In this document: positions 11,461 through 22,443 of the stretch, in pieces
How positions within the stretch are numbered: the first letter of the stretch is position 1
How the letters are laid out: each line of letters opens with the position of its first letter
NCBI RefSeq assembly: GCF_000247695.1
Contig: NW_004624783.1
Location: forward strand, 3,839,897 to 3,903,896
DNA from: Heterocephalus glaber
Taxonomy: Eukaryota > Chordata > Mammalia > Rodentia > Bathyergidae
Length of the DNA stretch: 64,000 bases
Direction: 5' to 3'
Position numbers and translations under genes: made by a program
The notes under the pieces: generated by a model
The model's input: the letters and a program-made list of their open reading frames with translations, nothing else
Told to the model about the DNA's origin: nothing
Database searches by the model: none

Positions 11461-14394
11461 TCACCTTCAATATCTACATCTGTATTTATATTTCTTTCTC
11501 TATATGTTTATTTATATTCATATCCATATCAATCTCCATCCACATGGATATCCTTGGACAAAGTTGAGAAGTAGTTGAATTTTTCCCTAAGTACTCCATT
11601 AGATGTCTCCTTTCTACATCTCTTTTTCTTTCTTTAGAGCCACCAGTGCACTTTTCTGTAGTTTATATGCCCATGATTCAGGGGTGAGGAAGAGCTGACT
11701 TCCTGCCCATGTTCTATTCACCAAGCCTTGCTGCCTCTCCATGCTCAGGAAAACTTTGCCTTTTTCTTCCACCAAGACGCATTCTTCCTCCCAGGCTCTG
11801 ACCAACCGGGGGGACAGCATTTCCTAATTATCACTAAATAGCCAGGTAGACTAGTGAAACTCTGCTACTGCACCTTCTTCTTCTTACTCTTCTTTAATGT
11901 TCTTTTCAGAGTTCCCTGTCCAGAGGGAAAAGAGATGATGGATACAAGCTGCTGAAAGAGAACCTGATGCTTGATCCTAAGAAACAAGGAGCCAGTGATG
12001 GCATTTCAGTGGGTGTTGATTGGTGCAGGGAGATTTTGCTAGAACCTTTCAAATCAGACAGGGAGGTCTTATATGTCCCTGCTGCCCTGAGTACCTGAGC
12101 TTCTGAGTAGACTTGAGGAGAGGAGTCTTTGGCCCTTTCTTCTGCTTTCATTTCTGTAGATCCTGTCAGGAGCTCTCTTCCTGAGTGGATGGCTATCACC
12201 CCTTGGCTTTACTGATGGGCCTGGATAGGTCTGGGAAGTTGGAGATGTTCAGGCTGTGCTATGAGCCTCCTGGGACAACATTAGCAGTAATGTGGAAAAT
12301 AGCTCAAGGGCTGCTGAGAGGTGACTCTTTCCTCACCCAAGTCTCACACTTTCTTTAATGTTTGTCCTCACTGTCAGCCAGGAAATCTGATCTTAGGTTG
12401 ATCAGGTCACAGGCCACACCTGGTGCTGGTAGGAATAGACCTGGGGATACAGACACTGTTGTGGCTTCTAGATCATCCACATATGGTTGTGGGTACCAGA
12501 GAGAGAGACAGTAGGAGTAGCAGGCTTTCTGCCTGCCAGATCCACCAGGGAGTGGCATTAGGAGGAACCTTGTTTTCATGACATAGGGTGTCATAGCACC
12601 TCTGAATCTTTGGCCAAGCAGCCATCTAGGGCTAAGGGGCCAATCCTGTCTCCTGGTAGGACCATGAGAAGGCTTGTCATGGGCAGTGCTGGGCCCAAGG
12701 CAAGATTTCTTCTTGGAGTCCTTTCATCCTACACAACCTCTTCCTTTGCTAGTATCACTTAGCTGGCTTTGGAGGAGGGGCCCAGGCACCTTCTTCAGTT
12801 CGTACAGAAAGGTGGCCCTTCTGATATTCCTCTCCAGGGAAATGAAAACTCAGGTTCTTTCAGGGATTTGCAGCCCAAAGAGGTGTGTCTCCAGATGGAG
12901 GAAATGGAGCCTGATACTCACCTGAGCTTTAGCAGCAGGAGTGCAGGTAATCAGATCTCCACTTCAGCTGGAAACCTCATACTTGCAAAAGAATTTCCTC
13001 TTCTCACCTTCTAAGGCTTTCTTGCTCTGAGATGTGTGACAGGAAATTGGAAGCTGATGAGGAAACAGTGCACACCCCCACCCCCACGCCCCTCCCCCGC
13101 CACCCTTAAGGCTGCCTCTACAGGCCCAGGCTCTTGACCTTGCAGCACCCAGCATCTTGGAGTAAAGATTCTTCCAGTTAGTTCTTGTGAGTCAGGATTT
13201 TCCAAGGGAAGTAAGACTAACAGAGAGCCACAGACAAATGTCTCCCACTGAGAGCGAGTGTTTGCTGAGAACTAAATCAGCTCTTCCAAGCTGGTTCTTT
13301 TTCAGTATTTTAAATAAAGGTCTAGGAATTTGGTCTCCACACAGAAGTTCTGGGCAACTCTGCCAGCTGTGATTTTGGACACTATCTCAGAATGACTTTT
13401 CCAGCCCCAATTAACATCCTCCCTGCTAGTCACATTAACTCTCACCAGGAGTTTTCCTGTCAAAGGGAGGAGGTGGGGCAAGCACTTAGCTTTCCACAAC
13501 TGTCAACTTTGGCTGCATCTTGGCCTCTTGTGGGGCATTGATTTTACATGTCCTTCCTCAGCGAACCTGCTAATAAGATTCCTTTTCCTCCTCTCCTTCC
13601 TCCCCTACCCCTTTCAACCTGGCCCCGAGACTCCCGGTCAGACCTTGATTACATGTCTCATTGATTCCATTCAGCTATTTATTAATACATTAATTAGTAT
13701 GTTCATTTAAAGTAGAGTGACACTGCTTTTTAAAAATAAATGTACAGAGGTGCAGGTTAATGGAAATCTCTGTTTATTTAACATTGATATCTGGTGTGAA
13801 GAGGATTCGTTTTGGATGTTAAAGGACACTGGGGTTTTTCCGGAGTTTAAATCACTCTAGATGACAGTCACCAACACCCTTTGAAAGGTGACACCTAGAA
13901 TCGTATTTCATTTTCCTTCTGTGATCACAGACACTCCACGATTCCCATAGGGAAGCTAGGAGATGGCACAACGGGTGCAAGGCTGGCAGGACATGGTCTT
14001 TTACAAACAGTTCTGATTGTATATGGGGACTCCCTGGCCCTGGGGCAGGGAACATTGAGGCACTCTGGCTATTCTGGCTCTAGGACTGTTGGGCACTTGG
14101 TAAGGAAGGGCCTGGGAATCCAGCATTGCTTTTCTGCTGTAGGCTTGTTCTGTTGTTCTTAGGTTGCTCAGTGTTAATCAGGACAGGCTAATTCTGTAAA
14201 CAAAAATCACTAACTCTCAGGGCAGGGATACATTACAGTCCAATATGGGTTAATGGAGGAGAGGGTTTTGCCCTGTGAAGTCATTTAGGAATCCAGGTTT
14301 CTGCCATCCCGTGGCTTTACTATATCTAGGATATCTCAATTCCCTACTATCTCTTCTGGATCTGGTCATGGGAGGAGGAAAGAGAAAGTACAGC
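11461..14394. other. Unique sequence, no gene seen
   Basis: Scattered short frames occur on both strands with no domain content. A minus-strand G-quadruplex motif lies at 13,075-13,098 (separate entry). An A/T-rich homeodomain-type stretch at 13,670-13,745 is described under findings. I saw no recognisable transposon here. Confidence 0.45.
13075..13098 (-). other. G-quadruplex / i-motif candidate
   Basis: Four cytosine runs of 5, 5, 4 and 5 are separated by loops of 1, 3 and 1 bases on the plus strand, giving the matching guanine runs on the minus strand. Short loops with long runs make this a strong predicted quadruplex by the standard rule. No gene or promoter is visible next to it, so any role is open. 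Confidence 0.7.
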
Positions 14395-14760
14395 AGATCT
14401 CCTTAACCTTTGGATAATGCCAAGACCCTTGGTGACTACCTGAAACTGTAGATGGTACTGAACCCTAGATACAAGCACTGCAAGACCGTAATTGTCAATC
14501 TGACAACAGAGATGGTTACTAAATGGCTAACAACAGGCAGGTAGCATATACAACATGGATATACTGGGCAAAGGGATTACTCATGACCCAGGCATGATGG
14601 AGTGGGATGATGTGACATGTCATTATGCTATTCAGAGAGCATACAATTTAAAACTTAAGATTTTTTTTCCTGGAAATTCCCATTTAGCTTTTTTGGGGAT
14701 ATGACCGGCAGAGAGTAACTAAAACCATGGAGTACAAAACTGGATAAAGTGGAACTATGA
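14395..14760. mobile_element. TcMar-Tigger nonautonomous element, opposite orientation to 8,805
   Basis: 'atatactgggcaaagggatt' (14,560), 'ggagtgggatgatgtgacat' and 'acaatttaaaacttaagatt' form the reverse-complement form of the element at 8,805-9,283. Toward the right end 'gagagtaactaaaaccatgg' is the decayed subterminal block. The two are a diverged inverted pair about 5.1 kb apart. It is non-coding. Confidence 0.62.
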
Positions 14761-15699
14761 TATGTGAAGAAAGTTATAGAGCTGGCACAGGACATGGGCT
14801 AGGATGCAGACCAGGTTTTGTCTCTAAGTCCAGCCATGCTGGGACTAGATCCTGTGACTGAGCATAGGAGGCAACTGTAGCTACAGGTGAGCCTGAGGGA
14901 AGAGCAAGGCAAGAGTCTGCAGGGCACCATTAACCCGGGAGTGACCAAGTGGGCAATGCCACATACTTTCTATCAACGTAGGCTTTCTTGGGAAGTATTT
15001 TCTAAACTTGGTGCACAACAAAGAGACTGTGCAAGTCAAAAAAATTTAAAAAGATAGCAAGTAGAAGAGAAGTTTATAAGAGCTGCAAAGAGAGTAGATT
15101 TGTGTTAAAAAATCTCTGGGAAATATTTTCCCTTTGGATGGCCAGGGTACTAGGCTCCTGGGATAGAGACAAAATGGTCTTTATATATTACTGAGCAAAA
15201 AGCAGAGTGATGCATATGATATGCTGGGAGCTGCTAAGGACCATGTTATTATGAGATGGATTGGTTTGGAGAGAGAGGCTTTGAGAAGATTTAGGGCTGT
15301 CCATTGTTCGTGTCCCCAGTGTTGCAAGAGTTAGTTTTAGCAAAAGGCACTGTTGTTAAGGTAAGGGCCCCTCCTTCTACTTTCCTCCAATGACTTTGTC
15401 CTTTTACTCCCCCACCTGAATTCCTTGGCCAGCAAAAGTGTATTTTGACATCTTTTGTGTCACTCTCAGGCCATATTATCTGCATCCTGGTTCCCCAGTG
15501 ATATCCTCTCTTAACGACTCTTCAGAAAGACACCCGGGAAGGTGGCTTTAACTGTGCTGGGGATCAATAAGGCTTTCACAAAGAAGGCTAATCACAGCAA
15601 TCTGGCAACATCCAATAAAACAAAAAACAGTTCTTGCTCCTGGGAATATAGCTCCTGGGAAGAACAGTACTAATAGGTAAGCATGTTTATACAAAGATG
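14761..15699. other. Unique sequence, no gene seen
   Basis: No repeats, RNA genes or supported exons were recognised. The only open frame above 60 codons, on the minus strand at 15,291-15,485, has no family resemblance. Confidence 0.4.
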
Positions 15700-15960
15700 T
15701 TTATAATGTCATCAATCGTTATGCAAATAAAAGGTGGAGGGAAATTAAAAAGAATGCCCAGCAGTAGGAAAATGATTGAATAAATTATGGTATATCTACT
15801 CCAAGGAATATTATGCAGCTATCCCCCAATAAAATCACAGCCACAGCGGGTAACTTGAGGGGTTTCTGTGAAGAATTACTGAGAAAACCTTTTCAATGAT
15901 GTGTATGTTTGTATGAATATTTAGAATATTCAGTGCCAGTGTTCTCCCAGAGAAGGGAGA
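15700..15960 (+). repeat. Old LINE-1 (L1M/HAL-type) 3' ORF2 fragment
   Basis: 'aaattatggtatatctactc' followed by 'aaggaatattatgcagctat' is the familiar L1 ORF2 C-terminal coding segment (the 'tatggtatatxxataxxatggaatattatgcagc' pattern). The frame is broken, and the piece is 5' truncated and diverged. Confidence 0.5.
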
Positions 15961-15989
15961 TAGGAGAAAGGGGATAGTGAGAGGAGGAG

Positions 15990-16350
15990 GAGCCAAAATA
16001 ACAATGGGTTTGACTTCTTTATGCTCTAGGACATGGGCAGCTATGGAAAGGGTATTGGTGTTGTGGTAGATGACATGGAAGGGACTGACCTTGGAATGAA
16101 GGAGTCAACCATGGGGCTGTCACTCCTGTCCAGGGAAGGGGTGATGAGGGCTTGGGTTGAGGGAGTGAATGGCAGGAAGAAAGGGTGGTTCAGAAGTGGG
16201 TCTTAATGGTAGTTAGACGAAGTGGCTGAGGGGAATGAAGGAGCCAGTCAATGGCCATACCCCAACAAAGAGAGCCAGGAGAAGAGGAAGACACAGAAAA
16301 ACCAACATGACACATGTATTACAAGCCAAGTTTGCGGTGCCTGTGGGAGA
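15990..16350 (-). repeat. Probable L2 fragment, antisense
   Basis: This is a purine-rich run with the general order of antisense L2 (repeated 'ggaaggg', 'gaatgaaggag' and 'gtggctgaggggaatgaagg' blocks). It lacks the diagnostic 3' 'tttattgagcacct' block, so the family call is weak. Confidence 0.3.
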
Positions 16351-19300
16351 GTAAATGGAGATATGCAGGGTGTGATTGTATGAGTGACTTGGAGGTCAGA
16401 GGGAGAGAACAACTGGGGTCCAGACTAGGGAGCTGATGAGGGGCTGAAGGCAGAGATGTGGTTGGTGCAGCCAGTGGGGTGGGTGACTGGAGGAGGAAGC
16501 CAACGTGACTACTGGGGTCATCAGCAAGCTAGGTTGATTCTTTCCTCCTTCCAGTGAGTCTCTCAGACAGAAACCTCCATGGAGGGGAGGGCCAGTGAGG
16601 TAATTGTGTATAGTAGAATGTATGTAGTGCCTCACACATACAAACTAAAGCCCTATTTTGGTAAAAACTCAAATTATGATTATTTTTGTAACCAGTTGAG
16701 CTGCACTCTGAGGTCCTTTAAGTATCCACTAATTTCCTCCTGCAGCTTAAGAAATGCCAAACCCACCATCTGCTGCTGTTTTCTCTGTAAATCCAAGTCT
16801 GGGAGAGGCACTTCCCTCACACCTCCCTGTACCAGAGACATCAGGCCACAAGTCTAAGCAACACTTCTCTGGTAAATGAAGGATAATAAAGGGAATGGGA
16901 GAGTAACACAGAGAGGAGCTTTGGTTTGGAATGTTGCTAGACCTGTCCTCAAAGGCACCTGAAGCATGGATCCTCATGACCCACTTCTCCCTGGAGGAAG
17001 GGAAGGCTCACATCATGCAGCTGCTGGTGGTGATGGGGTGCTCTGAGCTCTGGTTGGACACTCACCTCCAGCCATCATTTTCTTTCTAAGTATGTCCACT
17101 CTCTTCTGGGGGAGCCTCGTCCTTGGCCACAAATATGTAAAGCACTAATAGGGTGCCAACAGCAGAACAAAGTTGTCTGTCTTGGTCTATTTCCCTGGCT
17201 TCTGGGCTTACCTTGCCCTCCTTGTAAAGTGAGGGCTTTGTTCACTTGTTCTCTTTCTTTTTTGTCTTCTCCTTTCTTTCCTAATATGCAAACTCTAACT
17301 CATATGCCCTTCTTCAAAAAGAAGCTAAGCACTCTAAAGTCCACAAACAAACAAACAAAAAACTCCAAGGGAATATGAAAGATGCAGTAGTAACTTAATG
17401 CAAGTAGCTATTTACATACCACTGAGGACACCTCTCAGCAGTATGTAATTTACTGTACTTCACCACTTTCCAAATCACCAGAAGTGGGTAGTGGGTCAAG
17501 AAAATGGCCCTCCCAGCCTCAAAGAAATCTTTCCCTAGTGGTATTTTAGAGTGTACTTACTTTGAAGATTTTTTCCAGAGTCTTTAGTTCCAAGTTTCAA
17601 AAGGGCTAGAAGGGTCCAGATGTATCAGCGTCTCTGGGATGGGGCCCCAGGATTTTAAACTGTTCCCCAGGTGATTCTCATATGCAGCCAGGTACAAAGC
17701 CATTTCCAGTGGCTGAACTAAGCTTTTCAGTTCTGTCAAAAAAGACCTTGATAGGCATGAATACTTAACTAAGTATTTTGTATATGGGGAGATCAAATTC
17801 CACAGGATTCTGGTTTTCTTGGAGGGGTGATGACGGGGTGCATTTTACCCATGCAAATTAAGAAAGAATCAGTTGATGTTTTGTTCCCCATTTCTGGCTT
17901 TGCATAAAGTGGGGTTAGATATTTGAAATATTGGAAAGTGTAACCACTGAACTCTTGATTTGGTTTTTGGTGAGATCATGCCGCACGGATGAGAACTTGT
18001 TCTCTCAGATGGGTGGTGAAAGTAGTGAGCCAGAATCTGGCTGCCAGTCAGTAAGCCCTCCCACTGTTTTCAGTTATCTCTCTCCATATCTGAGTTTCCC
18101 TCCTGGTCTGTTCCCACCAAGTGAAACCCCTAAAATGTGTACAAAAATGATAGGACTTAAAACAATAATAACAAATAAATAAAAACCCCACTTGCACTTA
18201 AAATTGCCCTAGGCTCATCTACTTATCATAAAAATCCTTTCTTAGTCATCTTGCAATTAGAATTAAATGCTACTCTGAATTAATTTTGCATTAGGATCTA
18301 ATTTGATTAAAGATGAGCACTGGGTGATTCTCAGGCTCTGCTTCCTACTATGACAACTAAGTGCAGTTCAACAACCAGGACTCTGCAACCCCTTCCCAAA
18401 CCCCACAGATTTGGGATGTGGCATTCCTAGAAACTCTTTTGAGAGTGTCCAAAGTGCACCTTTGTCTCTCTCGTCCCTCTCCCTACTTGTGGTGTTGGAG
18501 TGAAGCCATCAATTCAAAGGGCTCTGTGTGCCTGGGTGTTTTCTTTGGTTTCACGTTTTGTTTGACAGCATCAGATCTATTTGGGCTTAGACTCCCCAGG
18601 GCCATGTCTGTGTCAGTGTAGGCTTTCTGTCCTAATTTGGTCATGGTGATCTTGGGCTCCATCGTTGTGGCTTTGTAAGCGAGGTGCTCTCTATTTTCTT
18701 GTCATCCACAGGGCTCATTTGCAAACTGCTGCATAAGGGTGAAGCACAGAGCATCCCAAATAGTAGAAATCTAGGCTACAAATAAACTCTTCTTGCCTCT
18801 GGAGCCTCACATTTGATTCCCCCGGTGGGTTCTAATGGCTTTCACATATGCCCTATTTCTTCGGTGCCACTTGCTTGCCTTGCTGTTGAAAGTTTGTCCT
18901 TTGGTTCTTCTGCTCTGTAAACAATGAGTTAGAATCCCTAGTACCATTCTGCCCTCACCAGGAGTCCCCAGGAGGAGCTTCGTATCCAGCTCCTAGCCTC
19001 TCCTCTTGGCTTCTGCCACCTGTTGGATCTTCAGCTATGCCTATGTACATTCAGAAGCACTCAGGCAAAAGACATTAGGGTGGGATGGAGGAGGAGCTTT
19101 GCTAAGTGGTGCACAAAATGTCACCAGCTAGAGTGGGTAGTTTTCTTGTGTAAGACTGGAAGTGAAAATAATATGAAAGTTTATTTTAGGAAAGAAACAC
19201 AGCTGACTGCTCCAGGGACAGAGCAACCCCTGACAGAGCAGCCCCAGACAAAAAGCACATATCATATGGATGGGCTCATTCCCTTTGCCCAGGCATCCTG

Positions 19301-19510
19301 CTTCCTTATCTCAGGGGGTGCAGCAGCTTGGCCCTTTCCACTAATCTTTGTTTCTCTCCTCCCTCTTATTGCCAAAAACAGAGCTGCCTGTTTGCTTTTT
19401 ACCAAGAGAATTTTAGAGTCTTGCCAATCATCACCCCCCTAAAAGAAGTAGAACCTGAAGCAAAGATGTAGATTTATAGATGTGTGGAGGTTTAAGAAAG
19501 AAATGTACTG
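16351..19510. other. Mostly unique sequence, no gene seen
   Basis: This holds a MER5-like scrap (separate entry) and a conserved-looking A/T-rich stretch at 18,190-18,340. A 139-codon plus-strand frame at 19,023-19,442 shows no domain and straddles sequence that looks like decayed repeat, so I do not call it coding. Confidence 0.4.
17605..17692 (+). repeat. MER5-type hAT fragment
   Basis: 'ggggccccaggattttaaac' then 'tgttccccaggtgattctca' matches the internal portion of MER5A/B, a nonautonomous hAT-Charlie transposon. It is short and lacks both terminal repeats. Confidence 0.45.
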
Positions 19511-19514
19511 TAGG

Positions 19515-19690
19515 CTAAAGGCAAAGCTCTGGAATTAGATCTCAATTACATTACAGCCCACCACTTCCTAGATTTGGCAATTACTTCAAACTTCCTGAGG
19601 CTACTCTTTCATTTGTAAAATGGGGTTGGCCGAACCTGCCTTCCTTGAGATAATCCTAAAGTACTCAGCACCAATGCTTGGCCTGGAGAA
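19515..19690 (+). repeat. MIR SINE
   Basis: 'agctctggaattagatctc', 'cacttcctagatttggcaat' and 'tttcatttgtaaaatggggt' follow the MIR consensus in order from head to tail. Divergence is high, as expected for an element older than the placental radiation. Confidence 0.7.
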
Positions 19691-19984
19691 AGCATAGCTG
19701 AGCATGGCCTCACATATCTTCCTGTTTTCCTCTCTGTGAACTGGAATCAGGCAGAATATCCCTAAGGAACTAGCTTTCTGTAATTTGGTTTACTATTGCA
19801 GGAGAGGAAGTATTTAAAAAATAAATGGGTTTTTCGGGCTACGTGTAACCATTTGCCACCCTTTCAGGCTCCCTTTACTGGAACAGTGAAGCCAGACGGA
19901 CCAGTTTGGTATTTGACTTGCATATTTTCATTTTGTGGATCACGTGGGTTAGAATCATAATTTCTAAGCCCTGTTTATCCAGAT

Positions 19985-20085
19985 TGACCTGAAAAACTTT
20001 AAAAATTACAATTCCCTGGCCCCATCCCAGACTGACTGAATCAGAATCTCCAAGGACACCAGGAATAGGGACTAGGTCAGGATGG
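19985..20085. repeat. MER5-like hAT fragment
   Basis: 'ccctggccccatcccagact' followed by 'gactgaatcagaatctcc' matches the MER5 internal block ('gggccccaccccagagtttctgattcagt' region). Only about 100 bases are recognisable. Confidence 0.4.
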
Positions 20086-20089
20086 ATTC

Positions 20090-22295
20090 TTGTTAGGGAT
20101 TCAAGATGGATGTGACAGCTATCAGTTTCAGAAGCCAAAGGTAAGACCACTGTTCACGAGTGGAGAGTTTGTTTCAGTCGTTTTCATTAGTGGTGTTTCT
20201 TCTCCTCTTTGCTCTCCAGGGTATCATTAAAAATTTCTTAGTACCCAAGAGAATATTCCCATCTGCCCCCTTCTGTTCCCGAATCTAAATGAGTACCTAG
20301 TTGTAAATTAATGGTGGCCCTTATCGGTCCATTGATACTACATTCTGGAGATATTCTTACAAATAGCTGCCACCAGAAATTCTGCTTTCTTTGGACTTCT
20401 GAAGTGTGATCTGTGGATTAGGGTCTTTTCTCATTTTGTTCCTACAACCCAGCATTATAACATGTAGAACCCACTAGGACTGACCTACTGAATGGAAGAT
20501 CAAAACTACCTTGAACAAACCCATGTCAGTAGGCTTCTTTCATTTCCTCCTTTTATCTTTCTAATCTTCAAACTCCCTATAATGAAGATTCTCCCCAGCT
20601 GTGGCCCTCGGAAGTGTGAAGTGAAGATGAAGAAAATGATGACATTGTGGGTGTTCCTCTCTGAGCCTTTCTTGTCTCCTCCTTTTTCTGTGTAAGTGGA
20701 AAAAAGTAACCCACTATTTAGTCCACAGGGCTTACTGGCTCCTGCTAAAGCTGGAGCTGATGCTTTATCCAATCCTAATAGGAAAACGCTACTGGAAGAT
20801 TACCTTCATGTTTGTAAGAGCAACTGCAGGGAGAACAGGCTTTAGTGAAGAGTTCTTTTTTTCCTTTTTCCTTTTCTGCTTTTTAGGAATATGTTTTAGA
20901 AGTCATTACTGGTCATAATCTGGAATTATGCCAGTTTTATTCTTCCTGTAGATTCTGGAAATCAAGGAGAAGATCTAGGAGCCTCAAATCTATTCATTTC
21001 TGTGGACTGTCCAGGACATTGGCAATACAAGTGTGGAGTACAGTGAGGCACACCCCCTTATTAGTATGTAATACTCTGAGTCAGGAGGGCTGGTCCCTGG
21101 GGTTGGGAGCTTTGAGTTCCCAACAGTGGGAAAGGGTGACTGGATCACCTTGAAAGGTCTTTTAAATAGGGCCTTTCTCCTCCTGCACCCTGGGAGGAAC
21201 CAGAGGGCCACAATCTAATAGCCTAGGGTTCCAATGTCTCCTCTTGACTCTGCTATCCATGCTATCCCAAGACAGAAATGAAGGAGTCTCTTTAGGCATG
21301 GCTGAGAGATACCTTAAAGTTTAGTGACTCTCAAATTAGTCCTAAACCAATGCTTTTCAAACATGACTGTTAACTAGAGATTCGTGAGCCAAATTGCATT
21401 TGTGTTTCAGCCCATAGATTATTTTACTGTGACCAATATTTACAGATCAAGAGATTTCACTTCAAATGTGATTTTTCACTTCTGTAGAAATGAAGGCCTG
21501 AGAACACTGAGCCTCTGTAACCAAATGGCAACAACTGGAGGGAATTAGAGCTGCTTCCTAGGAACAGCTGGTGATGCCACATATACCCTCTCCCAGCTTG
21601 CTTTATTCCATTGTGTTATTTGCCTAATTTGCCTGGGTCTCTGTGTTGGCTCCTAAGTTTGGGAGTCCTGGATATGCTATGAGAATTACCTAAAAATACA
21701 GTCAAGTTATAGGTTTCTGGCCTGCTGGCCTGAAGAGGCTCTGAGTCCATAAATATGATTCTGCAGCAGGAAACTGCCTTTGGGAAGCTTCGGCCTAGAG
21801 CTCAAGGCCTAATTTTTAAATAGGGAGAGTGAGTGTGTGATTTCTGCCAAGACGTCCAGGCAAATCCCCTGAGAAGACAGAGCATATTACTATCATCTGT
21901 GCAGGGTCTGGAGTCCAGGGGTCTGCCGTAGGGATAGAAGGTAAAAGAAACAACTGACTTTTAACTCTTGTACTCCTAGATCTTGTCTTGGTGATGCTAC
22001 CTTCTTTGTGTTATGTTTAGGGAGAAAAACTAGACTCGTTGAGGCTTCTCAGAGAAACAGAATGGCTATCCACCCTCCACTCATTCAAAATGGAAGCCTA
22101 CCTTTAGGGGCAGTGGCCTGGACAGCTGGAAAATGGTTTCCGATAGACTCAGAGTCAGTGATAGGTTATGTGAGTAGCCCAGCTTGGAACTGAAGAAAAC
22201 GATAGAGGGTGGAATAAACAGATTCACTGTTTCTTTCATTGGCTGGAACTTCAGGAGAAAACCCTGAACTCCATCTGAAGTTCAGAGATGAGGTC
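20090..22295. other. Unique sequence, no gene seen
   Basis: Short open frames occur with no domain content. I recognised no repeat, RNA gene or tandem array before the purine tract. Confidence 0.4.
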
Positions 22296-22387
22296 TAGAG
22301 GGAGACTGGGAGAAAGGGAAAGAAAGAGAGAGAGAGGGATAGACAGGAAGAGGGAGGTGGAGAGGGAGAAAGGAAGAGAGGGAGAGG

Positions 22388-22432
<45 letters not shown>

Positions 22433-22443
22433 GGAAAAGAAGA
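22296..22443 (+). repeat. Purine tract with (GA)n microsatellite
   Basis: About 148 bases are nearly all A or G on the plus strand, with a pure (GA)n core of about 39 bases at 22,393-22,431. The interrupted flanks suggest an older, expanded and mutated array. Its translation gives RE-repeats in one strand and SL-repeats in the other, which are artefacts. Mirror-symmetric purine tracts of this length can form triplex (H-DNA). Confidence 0.9.
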
